This document shows, piece by piece, positions 1-6,231 of a stretch of DNA of 8,603 nucleotides. Location of the stretch: positions 1 to 8,603 of the forward strand of contig NZ_JOCB01000167.1 of NCBI RefSeq assembly GCF_000718775.1, in the 5' to 3' direction. The stretch comes from Streptomyces sp. NRRL S-31. GTDB lineage: Bacteria; Actinomycetota; Actinomycetes; Streptomycetales; Streptomycetaceae. The notes under the pieces were generated by a model that saw only the letters and a program-made list of their open reading frames with translations, was not told the DNA's origin and searched no databases. Made by a program: the position numbers and the translations under genes. How positions within the stretch are numbered: position 1 is the stretch's first letter; each line of letters starts with the position of its first letter.

Positions 1-1445
1 GTCGTCGGGGGCGCTGCGGTCGGGGGCGGCGCGGGCTTGGTGGCGGGCCCGGGCGTCGGCTGTGGCGTGGTTGCCGGCGTGGGCGTGGCAGGCGGCGCCG
101 GGGTGCGTGCCGGGGACCCGGCCGGCTCGGGGACGTCCGCGACGGGCTTCGGCGACCGCCTGTGCGGCGCCGACGGGGGCGCCGTCGTCGGGGGCGCCGG
201 GGTCCCGGGCCGTACGACCGGCGCGGACGGCGCGGACGGTGCCGGCGCGGCGGCCTCCCCCGCGGGACGGCTGTCGTTCACCAGGGCCAGCGCGACCGCC
301 GCGGCGGCCACCGCGACCACACCGGCCGCGATACCCGCCTTCACCGGCGCTCCCATTCCCTCGGAGGCCGCGGCCCCGCCCGCGCCGCCGGAGGAGCCAC
401 CGGCCCCGGCCGCGGCTGCCCCGGCGGCCCCCGCCCCGGCGCCGCCGGCCACGATCCCGAGCGCCTTGGCGTACCCGGCGGCCCCGAACCAGCCGATGAC
501 CGCGACCGGGACGACACCGGGGATGCCGCTCGCCACCTCTTCGATCTGCGCCACGGCCAGCCGGCACCGGGCACACTCCGCCAGGTGCCGGCGCAGCCCC
601 CGCTCGGCCCGGACGCGCAGCTTGCGGCGGGCGTAGGTGCCGAGCCGGTCGGCGTAGCGCGCGCACTCCTCGTCGTCGGCGAGGGCGTCGCTGACGTGCG
701 CCTGGAGGTAGGCCTGCCGCAGTCCTTCGCGCGCGCGGCTGGCGAGCACCCGGGTGCCGTTGGCGTCCAGTCCGAACAGGACGGCCACCTCGCTCGGGGA
801 CTCGTCCTCCACCTCGGTGTGCCACAGCACGGCCTGCCAGCGTTCGGGAAGGGAACGGAAGGCCCGCACGGCCATGGACTGCTCCGCCTCGTGCAGGGCG
901 CGCACGTCGGCACCGGCACCGGCCCCGAGGGAGTCGTCGGACGTGTCCGGGGCTTGGTCGGCCTGCTGGGCGAAGAGGGCGAAGTCGTCGACGAGCTGCT
1001 CGCGCCGGGCGGACCTGGTCCAGTGCGCGGCGACGCGTCGAACGGAGGTCAGCAGATAGGCCCGTACGGCGTACTCGGGCCCGGAGCCGCCGCGTACCGC
1101 CTGGAGCATCCGGGCGAAGACCTCCGCGGTGAGGTCGTCGGCGGTGTGGCCGTCCCGGCAGCAGGTCCGCGCGTACCGCCGTACCGCGGCGGAGTGCCGC
1201 CGGTACAGCTCCGCGTAGGCGGAGTCGTCACCGGCGCGCATCCGCTCGATCAGCTCGCCGTCGGCGGGTGGCGCCTCACCTGCCGGCGGCAGCCCGCCGT
1301 CGCGCTGCGCGGGCACGCTCGCGGCGGCGGGCCGCCGGAAGGAAGCCGGGCGTCCGCCTTGCTCGGGTACGAAGGGGGAGGCCGGCCCGCGCGTCTCCGC
1401 GTCCCCGTCGTCCACGCGCGACTCGTCCCACCCGTCAGCGCCCAT
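1..1445 (-). CDS. ECF sigma factor with C-terminal zinc-finger/membrane extension (partial, 3' end outside window)
   Basis: Sigma-70 family factor of the ECF type, which would direct RNA polymerase to a specific promoter set. 481 codons are visible and no stop is reached. From the ATG at 1445, residues 1-62 are a Pro/Ala-rich leader. Residues ~63-150 are sigma region 2, with the region 2.2 motif DLTAEVFARML at 104-114. A linker follows, then residues ~190-248 are region 4, with LPERWQAVLWH at 199-209. Residues ~255-300 resemble an anti-sigma zinc finger: C261, then H287-x3-C291-x2-C294 (HLAECARC). A weakly hydrophobic stretch (~305-335) and a clear membrane segment (~368-389) follow, then a Pro/Thr/Ala-rich tail from 390 to the edge. 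The frame is closed upstream by a stop at 1482-1484. A GGGGG at 1455-1459 is a modest ribosome site. An ordinary ECF factor ends near residue 250, so the extension is the unusual part. By gene order it would correspond to S. coelicolor SCO4117 (recalled). Its target promoters are unknown. Confidence 0.88.
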   Translation of the reverse strand, partial: MGADGWDESRVDDGDAETRGPASPFVPEQGGRPASFRRPAAASVPAQRDGGLPPAGEAPPADGELIERMRAGDDSAYAELYRRHSAAVRRYARTCCRDGHTADDLTAEVFARMLQAVRGGSGPEYAVRAYLLTSVRRVAAHWTRSARREQLVDDFALFAQQADQAPDTSDDSLGAGAGADVRALHEAEQSMAVRAFRSLPERWQAVLWHTEVEDESPSEVAVLFGLDANGTRVLASRAREGLRQAYLQAHVSDALADDEECARYADRLGTYARRKLRVRAERGLRRHLAECARCRLAVAQIEEVASGIPGVVPVAVIGWFGAAGYAKALGIVAGGAGAGAAGAAAAGAGGSSGGAGGAAASEGMGAPVKAGIAAGVVAVAAAAVALALVNDSRPAGEAAAPAPSAPSAPVVRPGTPAPPTTAPPSAPHRRSPKPVADVPEPAGSPARTPAPPATPTPATTPQPTPGPATKPAPPPTAAPPT

Positions 1446-1795
1446 CGCGGAAAGCCCCCGGAACCGGCCCAGCCCAATCCGTCACCGGCTCAGCCTGCCA
1501 CAAGCCCGTCCCGCCCAGGAGTCCTCGCACACCCCGTCCACTCGTCCGAGCGGACTTGCCCACCGAACTCCCTCGTACACCGCCGGCCGCGTGCCCCACG
1601 GGGGAGCAACGGCCCTTGCCCGGAACGCACTTCACCGTCGGCGGGCGCCGGCCGGTCCGTCCGGCGGCCCACCCGCACCCATCCGCACCCACCCGCATCC
1701 GACCGGAACAGCCGCACGGGCGACACGGCGACACGGGTGGCACGGGTGGGAACGCGCTCCCGCCGGCGGCGAGGCGCGGGGCCGGCGACGACGGA
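1446..1795. other. 350-base gap between the atrA-like and sigma genes
   Basis: I see no convincing gene here on either strand. The small open frames are low-quality by codon usage. The gap holds three degenerate 10-base units (ACCCGCACCC-like) at 1671-1700 and facing CCCACCCG/CGGGTGGG arms (1668-1675 or 1688-1695 with 1743-1750). It also holds a small perfect hairpin GTCCG-AG-CGGAC at 1544-1555. For the minus-strand genes it would be the 3' end of the TetR message and the promoter/leader of the sigma gene. I found no good -35/-10 pair for the sigma gene. Confidence 0.5.
1671..1700. repeat. three degenerate 10-base tandem units
   Basis: Three consecutive decamers read ACCCGCACCC, ATCCGCACCC and ACCCGCATCC, differing from each other at one or two positions. 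They lie about 100 bases downstream of the TetR stop and ~225 bases upstream of the sigma start. The complementary motif CGGGTGGG at 1743-1750 could pair with CCCACCCG at 1668-1675 or 1688-1695 in a minus-strand transcript. There is no T-run to suggest a classical terminator. Confidence 0.45.
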
Positions 1796-2575
1796 CTACG
1801 CCGGCCGGGACCGGAGCCCCTCCAGCAGGATGTCCAGCAGCCGCGCCGACGCCGCCGCCTGCTGCGCCGCGTCCGGCAGCGACGGCGCCGCCGTGGCGAT
1901 CACCAGCAGCACGTCACCCACCGACACATCGGCCCGCAGCGTGCCCGCCGCCCGCGCCCGCTCCACCAGCTGACCGACCACGTCGAGCAGGGCCCCGGCC
2001 CCGGTGTCGTCGGCCACCGCCGTGGCCCCGGCCGCCACCAGCCGCAGTTCCCCGCCCCCCGACTGCGCCCGCTGCTGAGGCACCCGGGCCCCCTCGGCGA
2101 GCACGACCGAACCGGCGGGGTCCTCGTCGGCCGGACCGGCGGAGCCGACCCGCAGCACCTGCGGCGGCAGCAGCCGCCCCGCCCCCGACGCCACGGACGT
2201 CCGCAGGAACCGCGACAGCGCCGACCACGGCTCGTCCTCCTGCCCGAGCGCCGTGCGCGCCTGCTCGGTCAGCCGCGCCGTCTCCTCCTCGGCGATCCGC
2301 CGGACCAGCACGTCCTTGCTGGGGAAGCGCCGGTACACCGTGCCGACCCCGACCCGGGCCCGCCGCGCCACGTCCTCCATCGGCGCGCCGTACCCCAGCT
2401 CGCCGAACACCTCACGCGCCGCACGCAGCACGTGCTCCAGATTGCGCTGTGCGTCCACCCGCAGCGGGGTCGACCGCGCCGTGTCCGCGCGTCCGCTGCC
2501 CATCGCCGCGTTCATCGCCTTGCCGCCCGGTGCGATGGCGGCAGCAGATGTCCAATGCGTGTCCTGAACATGCAT
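1796..2575 (-). CDS. atrA: TetR-family transcriptional regulator AtrA
   Basis: DNA-binding regulator, 259 residues from the ATG at 2575. Residues ~39-90 form the TetR N-terminal helix-turn-helix domain. The turn and recognition helix RARVGVGTVYRRF lie at about 72-84, followed by the family-typical PSKDVL (85-90). The rest is the ligand-binding and dimerisation domain, which ends in LLDILLEGLRSRPA. I recognise it as AtrA (S. coelicolor SCO4118), which is known to activate actII-ORF4 and other antibiotic activators and nagE2. The flanking sigma and NDH-2 genes fit that locus. The ATG at 2575 is preceded by GGGGGA at a spacing of 4. An alternative ATG at 2515 would give 239 residues and has only a weak ribosome site. 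Codons 1-20 have lower GC at third positions, so the later start cannot be excluded. The long frame open to 2713 is not supported. A promoter for this gene is not obvious. Confidence 0.88.
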   Translation of the reverse strand: MHVQDTHWTSAAAIAPGGKAMNAAMGSGRADTARSTPLRVDAQRNLEHVLRAAREVFGELGYGAPMEDVARRARVGVGTVYRRFPSKDVLVRRIAEEETARLTEQARTALGQEDEPWSALSRFLRTSVASGAGRLLPPQVLRVGSAGPADEDPAGSVVLAEGARVPQQRAQSGGGELRLVAAGATAVADDTGAGALLDVVGQLVERARAAGTLRADVSVGDVLLVIATAAPSLPDAAQQAAASARLLDILLEGLRSRPA

Positions 2576-2577
2576 GT
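2568..2577. repeat. perfect palindrome ACATGCATGT over the atrA start codon
   Basis: A 10-base perfect palindrome sits exactly on the proposed start codon of the TetR gene. It may be chance, or an operator for autoregulation. Nothing else in the sequence decides this. Confidence 0.35.
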
Positions 2578-2594
2578 GTTCCCCCGGTAATGAC

Positions 2595-2610
2595 GTCTCC
2601 CCCCGGAGAC
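2595..2610. promoter_or_regulatory. GTCTCC-N4-GGAGAC inverted repeat in the atrA 5' region
   Basis: A perfect 6-base inverted repeat with a CCCC centre lies 20 bases upstream of the TetR gene start. It could be a regulator-binding site. In the transcript it could be a small hairpin just ahead of the ribosome site. TetR regulators often bind such repeats near their own gene, but binding here is inferred only. Confidence 0.35.
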
Positions 2611-2727
2611 TCTCCCCGCCACTGAATACGAAGTGCGTGGAAGCGGCATCGGTCCCGACCGGACCCGCCCGTCGCGGACCCGTTCGACCACAGTCCCTAC
2701 ACCCCGTCGTCACACGAACATAGTTGA

Positions 2728-2759
2728 GCGGAAGTCAATTCAGAAGGGGCAGGTTCCGC
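2728..2759. promoter_or_regulatory. GCGGAA-N20-TTCCGC inverted repeat in the atrA/ndh divergent region
   Basis: Six-base arms GCGGAA (2728-2733) and TTCCGC (2754-2759) flank 20 bases that are relatively AT-rich for this genome. The repeat lies between the divergent TetR and NDH-2 genes. A TTGACT (minus strand, 2738-2733) lies inside, but no -10 sits at a normal distance. It is a candidate operator or promoter zone, not a proven one. Confidence 0.3.
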
Positions 2760-2908
2760 ACAGTGCGCCCCTCGATCGGAGTACGGGGCGTGTACATCCC
2801 GATTGCCTCCCTTCACCCCCTGTCGCCCGCCCCTGCTGACCTGCCCCCTTTCGTCCCACGGGGACACCGCGGCCGGCCCCGCGCGCAACCGGCCGCCGGT
2901 CACACAAA

Positions 2909-2927
2909 TTGTCGGGGCTGTGGACAA
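2909..2927. promoter_or_regulatory. TTGTC-N9-GACAA inverted repeat upstream of ndh
   Basis: A perfect 5-base inverted repeat ends 25 bases before the proposed NDH-2 start. Its position suits an operator controlling that gene. It does not match the Rex site (TTGTGAA-N4-TTCACAA) that often controls respiratory genes in Streptomyces: the inner bases and the spacing differ. The binding factor is unknown. Confidence 0.35.
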
Positions 2928-2952
2928 ACAACGGCGCCGGGTGCGTCATGGG

Positions 2953-4332
2953 ATGGTGAAGGAACGTGCGCGCATTCTGGTTGTCGGCGGCGGCTACGTC
3001 GGGATGTACACGGCCCTGCGCCTCCAGCGGAAGCTGAAGGCCGAGCTGAGGAGAGGCGATGCCGAGATCACGGTCGTCACTCCGGACCCGTACATGACGT
3101 ACCAGCCGTTCCTCCCCGAAGCCGCCGCGGGGTCGATCTCCCCGCGCCACGTCGTCGTACCGCTGCGCCGCGTCCTGGACCACTGCCACGTCGTCGTCGG
3201 CGAGGTCACCGCCGTCGACCACGCCACGCGCACCGCGGCCGTCACCACGCTCGCCACCGCCGAGGAGGGCGGCTCCTCCGAACTCGTCGGCTACGACGAA
3301 CTCGTGCTCGCCCCCGGCTCCGTCTCCCGCGCCCTGCCCATCCCCGGCCTCGCCGAGCACGGCATCGGCTTCAAGACCGTCGAGGAGGCCATCGGCCTGC
3401 GCAACCACGTCATCGAGCAGATGGACATCGCCTCCTCCACCCGCGACCCCGCGCTCCGCGACGCCGCCCTCACCTTCGTCTTCGTCGGCGGCGGCTACGC
3501 GGGCGTCGAAGCCCTCGGCGAACTGGAGGACATGGCCCGCTACACCGCCCGCTACTACCACAACCTCCGCCCCGAGGACATGAAGTGGATCCTGGTGGAG
3601 GCCACCGACCGCGTCCTCCCTGAGGTCGGCGCCGAGATGGGCCGTTACACCGTCACCCAGCTGCGCCGCCGCAACATCCAGGTGCTGCTCGGCACCCGTC
3701 TGGAGTCCTGCACCGGACGCGTCGCCGTGCTCAGCGACGGCCAGCGCTTCCCGACCCGCACGCTCGTCTGGACGGCCGGCGTCAAACCCCACCCGCTGCT
3801 CGACGCCACCGACCTGCCGCGCACCGCCCGCGGCCGGCTGCGCTGCACGGCCCAGCTGGCCGTCGACGGCACGGAGCACGCCTGGTCCGCGGGCGACGCC
3901 GCCGCCGTCCCCGACGTCACGGCCGCCGATCCCGGCGCCGAGACCGCGCCCAACGCCCAGCACGCGGTCCGCCAGGCCAAGGTCCTCGGCGACAACATCG
4001 TCCGCTCGCTGCGCGGCGAACCCCTCCGGACGTACTCCCACGCGTACGTCGGCTCGGTCGCCTCCCTCGGTCTGCACAAGGGCGTCGCCCAGGTCTACGG
4101 GCACAGGCTGAAGGGCTACCCCGCGTGGTTCATGCACCGCCTGTACCACCTCAGCCGGGTGCCCACCTTCAACCGCAAGGCCCGGGTGCTCGCCGAGTGG
4201 ACCCTCGCCGGGCTCTTCAAACGGGAGATCGTCTCCCTCGGCTCGCTCGAACACCCTCGAGCGGAGTTCGAACTGGCGGCCGGTGGAAAGCCTCCCCACA
4301 GCCCTTCCGGCGACCCGAAGGGGTCGTCCTGA
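2953..4332 (+). CDS. ndh: Type II NADH dehydrogenase (NDH-2), FAD-dependent
   Basis: Membrane-associated, non-proton-pumping flavoenzyme that passes electrons from NADH to menaquinone. It has 459 residues from the ATG at 2953, within the usual family length. It shows two dinucleotide-binding folds: ILVVGGGYVG at 8-17 (FAD) and FVGGGYAG at 177-184 (NADH). The second FAD-contact motif WSAGDAAA lies at 311-318, followed by the quinone-site-like segment PNAQHAVRQAK (around 330-345). The C-terminal ~90 residues contain Trp/Tyr-rich and amphipathic stretches (GYPAWFMHRLYHL) typical of membrane attachment in this family. There is no signal peptide. The start is uncertain: the ATG has no good ribosome site, and GTG at 2941 or 2956 is also in frame. 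A TTGTC/GACAA repeat precedes it. Gene order suggests SCO4119. It is divergent from the TetR gene, so AtrA may act on it (inference). Confidence 0.9.
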   Translation: MVKERARILVVGGGYVGMYTALRLQRKLKAELRRGDAEITVVTPDPYMTYQPFLPEAAAGSISPRHVVVPLRRVLDHCHVVVGEVTAVDHATRTAAVTTLATAEEGGSSELVGYDELVLAPGSVSRALPIPGLAEHGIGFKTVEEAIGLRNHVIEQMDIASSTRDPALRDAALTFVFVGGGYAGVEALGELEDMARYTARYYHNLRPEDMKWILVEATDRVLPEVGAEMGRYTVTQLRRRNIQVLLGTRLESCTGRVAVLSDGQRFPTRTLVWTAGVKPHPLLDATDLPRTARGRLRCTAQLAVDGTEHAWSAGDAAAVPDVTAADPGAETAPNAQHAVRQAKVLGDNIVRSLRGEPLRTYSHAYVGSVASLGLHKGVAQVYGHRLKGYPAWFMHRLYHLSRVPTFNRKARVLAEWTLAGLFKREIVSLGSLEHPRAEFELAAGGKPPHSPSGDPKGSS

Positions 4333-4341
4333 CCTGATCCA

Positions 4342-4370
4342 GGAACTCCCGGGAGCACCGGGGCGTCTGA
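4342..4370 (+). promoter_or_regulatory. candidate ECF-type promoter upstream of the PP2C gene
   Basis: GGAAC at 4342-4346 and CGTCTGA at 4364-4370 are separated by 17 bases. This is the AAC / CGTC layout typical of many ECF sigma promoters (SigE-like in Streptomyces). It starts 9 bases after the NDH-2 stop and lies ~95 bases ahead of the phosphatase start. The spacer begins with the palindrome CTCCCGGGAG (4346-4355). Functional use is inferred from pattern only. Confidence 0.45.
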
Positions 4371-4465
4371 CGGTTGTCCCTCGCCTCGGCCCGCTCCCTG
4401 CCAGACTGCCCTACGACGTCGGACGGGTATCCGCCCGCCCTAGCACCCATGAGGCCTTCCCCACA

Positions 4466-6115
4466 GTGAACTTCACGCGCTGGAGCGCCCGGCTCCCCGG
4501 AACGCAGCGCCGCGCCGCCGCGCGGACCGAAACGGCGGTCTCCCCGGACCGGCGGGGGGAAGGCTCCGTGCCCGCGGCCCGCGCCGGACGGTCCGCCGAC
4601 GGCGCATGCCCGGCGGCCGCCGTCGACGAACTGCCCGCGCGTGACGTCCTGGACCGTGTTCCGGCGCTCGTCGCCCTCGTCCACGGCCCCGACCACCGCA
4701 TCGGCTACGTCAACGACGCCTACACCACGGCCTTCGGCACCCGTCCCGTGGGCGCACCCGCCCGCGACGCCCTGCCCGAACTCGCCGAGCTGGGCCTGCT
4801 CCCCCTGCTCGACCAGGTGCTGCGCAGCGGAAGACCCCGCACCCTGAAGTCCCGCAAGGCGGTGGACGGCCGCTCGTACACCTTCACCTGCACCCCCGTC
4901 GCCGAGGACGGCGACCGCGACGCGGGCGTGCTCGTCTTCGCCACCGACGTCACCGACCACGCCGAGGCCGCCGAGCGGCTGCGCGCCAGCGAACGCCGCC
5001 AGCGCGAGACCGCCGTCACCCTCCAGCGCTCCCTGCTCCCGCAGGAACTGGAGCAGCCCGACGACCTGCGCATCGCCGCCACCTACCAGCCCGGCGGCAC
5101 CGAGGCAGCGGTCGGCGGCGACTGGTACGACGTGATCACCCTCGGCGGCGGTCGGACCGCCCTCGTCATCGGCGACGTCATGGGCCGCGGAGTGCGGGCC
5201 GCGGCGGTCATGGGCCAGCTCCGCACGGCCGTGCGCGCCTACGCCCGCCTCGACCTGCCCCCGCACGAGGTGCTCCAGCTGCTCGACGGCCTCGCCACCG
5301 AGATCGACGCCAACCAGATCGCCACCTGTGTATACGCCGTGCACGACCCGAACGAGGGCCGCCTGGTGTACGCGTCCGCCGGCCATCTGCCGATCCTGGT
5401 CCGCGACGAGAACGGCACGGTCACCCGCACCGACGAGCCCACCGGACCGCCGCTCGGCACCGGCGGCTGGATGTACTCCTCCGGCTGTGTCGCGCTCGGG
5501 CCCGGCGCGACGGCCGTCCTCTACACCGACGGGCTGGTGGAGCGCCGGGACGCGGACCTGGACGAGGGCATCGCCGCCCTCGAAGGCGCCCTCGCCGGCG
5601 CCACCGGCAGCCCCCAGGTCGTCTGCGACCGGCTGGTCCGCTCGGCCGGAGTCACCGCCGACCACGACGACGACGTGGCCGTCCTGGTCCTCCAGCACCC
5701 GGCGCGCACGGGCCCCGACGGCGACCTCTTCCGCAACGCGGCACTGGAACTCCTCGGCGGCGTCGAGGCGGCGCCCCGGGCGCGTGCGTTCGCCTCCGGC
5801 GTGCTGACGAGCTGGCGCTTCCCGGCCGAACTGCACGACCTCGGCGTCCTCGCCACCAGCGAGCTGGTCGCCAACTCCCTCCAGCACGGCACCCCGCCCA
5901 TGCGGCTGCGACTGCGCCGCACCGACCGCCGCCTGATCATCGAGGTCACGGACGGCGACGACCACCTGCCCCGCCGCCGGCGCGCGGAGCCGGGGGACGA
6001 GTCCGGGCGGGGCATCGCCATCGTGGCGACGATCGCCTCCGGCTGGGGCTCCCGCCGGACACCCGGCGGCGGCAAGGCGGTGTGGTGCGAGTTCCTGCTG
6101 CCGAAGAGCGGATGA
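4466..6115 (+). CDS. PAS - SpoIIE/PP2C phosphatase - HATPase regulator (RsbU/RsbW-type fusion)
   Basis: Cytoplasmic partner-switching regulator of 549 residues. A PAS-like sensor domain spans ~58-165 (VPALVALVHG, IGYVNDAY), followed by a short coiled linker (AERLRASERRQRE). The PP2C/SpoIIE phosphatase domain spans ~186-410 and starts with LQRSLLP. Its metal-binding acidic residues are all visible: GGDWYD 217-222, GDVMGRG 236-242, YTDGLVE 353-359, DDDVAVL 401-407. A GHKL ATPase domain (~425-545) has the N-box ELVANSLQHG (466-475) and the G-box SGRGIAIV (513-520), as in RsbW-type anti-sigma kinases. Known relatives control anti-sigma antagonists by dephosphorylation and phosphorylation. The GTG at 4466 is chosen because GC-rich third positions begin there; the frame upstream loses that bias. 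A GTG at 4568 has a stronger ribosome site (GGGGGAAGG, spacing 4) and would give 515 residues. There are no membrane segments. Its substrate is not encoded next to it. It probably corresponds to SCO4120. Confidence 0.88.
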   Translation: MNFTRWSARLPGTQRRAAARTETAVSPDRRGEGSVPAARAGRSADGACPAAAVDELPARDVLDRVPALVALVHGPDHRIGYVNDAYTTAFGTRPVGAPARDALPELAELGLLPLLDQVLRSGRPRTLKSRKAVDGRSYTFTCTPVAEDGDRDAGVLVFATDVTDHAEAAERLRASERRQRETAVTLQRSLLPQELEQPDDLRIAATYQPGGTEAAVGGDWYDVITLGGGRTALVIGDVMGRGVRAAAVMGQLRTAVRAYARLDLPPHEVLQLLDGLATEIDANQIATCVYAVHDPNEGRLVYASAGHLPILVRDENGTVTRTDEPTGPPLGTGGWMYSSGCVALGPGATAVLYTDGLVERRDADLDEGIAALEGALAGATGSPQVVCDRLVRSAGVTADHDDDVAVLVLQHPARTGPDGDLFRNAALELLGGVEAAPRARAFASGVLTSWRFPAELHDLGVLATSELVANSLQHGTPPMRLRLRRTDRRLIIEVTDGDDHLPRRRRAEPGDESGRGIAIVATIASGWGSRRTPGGGKAVWCEFLLPKSG

Positions 6116-6124
6116 AGAGCCGGA

Positions 6125-6173
6125 GGGTCCCGTCCGGACCGGGCCCGGGACGGGCCTGATCCGAACGGGACCC
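6125..6173. terminator. GGGTCCCGT...ACGGGACCC inverted repeat after the PP2C gene
   Basis: Perfect 9-base arms (6125-6133 and 6165-6173) start 10 bases after the phosphatase stop. The 31-base interior is itself rich in GGCCC/GGGCC complementarity. It lacks a T-run, like many Streptomyces terminators. It would serve the plus-strand gene and, with the next hairpin, insulate the convergent pair. Confidence 0.5.
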
Positions 6174-6191
6174 CGCGCCGCGAAGGGCCCG

Positions 6192-6221
6192 GCCGCCGCC
6201 CGCACCCCTATGGGCGGCGGC
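6192..6221. terminator. perfect 10-bp GC hairpin between convergent genes
   Basis: GCCGCCGCCC (6192-6201) and GGGCGGCGGC (6212-6221) form a perfect 10-base stem with a 10-base loop. The hairpin lies 10 bases beyond the 3' end of the minus-strand MFS gene, facing the end of the phosphatase gene. A strong stem without a U-tract between convergent genes fits a bidirectional Streptomyces terminator. Confidence 0.65.
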
Positions 6222-6231
6222 ACCAGGTGCC

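Noticed and set aside
1..300. Tandem GC-rich repeats at the left edge
   Set aside because: They are the Pro/Thr/Ala codons of the sigma factor tail, not an independent DNA repeat.
162..1973. Long plus-strand open frame over the sigma gene
   Set aside because: Arg/Gly/Pro-rich composition without domains. The minus strand carries intact sigma regions 2 and 4 in a continuous frame.
2576..2713. 46-residue N-terminal extension of the TetR regulator starting at 2713
   Set aside because: Poor codon bias, no TetR homology expected there, and a good ribosome site at the internal ATG at 2575.
2909..2927. Rex operator ahead of ndh
   Set aside because: TTGTC-N9-GACAA differs from TTGTGAA-N4-TTCACAA at the conserved inner bases and in spacing.
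2740..4299. Long minus-strand open frame opposite the NDH-2 gene
   Set aside because: No recognisable domain. The plus strand has both GxGxxG folds and the GD motif of NDH-2.
4283..4465. 61-residue extension of the phosphatase overlapping the end of the NDH-2 gene
   Set aside because: Third-position GC drops clearly upstream of 4466, and the region holds an ECF-like promoter instead.
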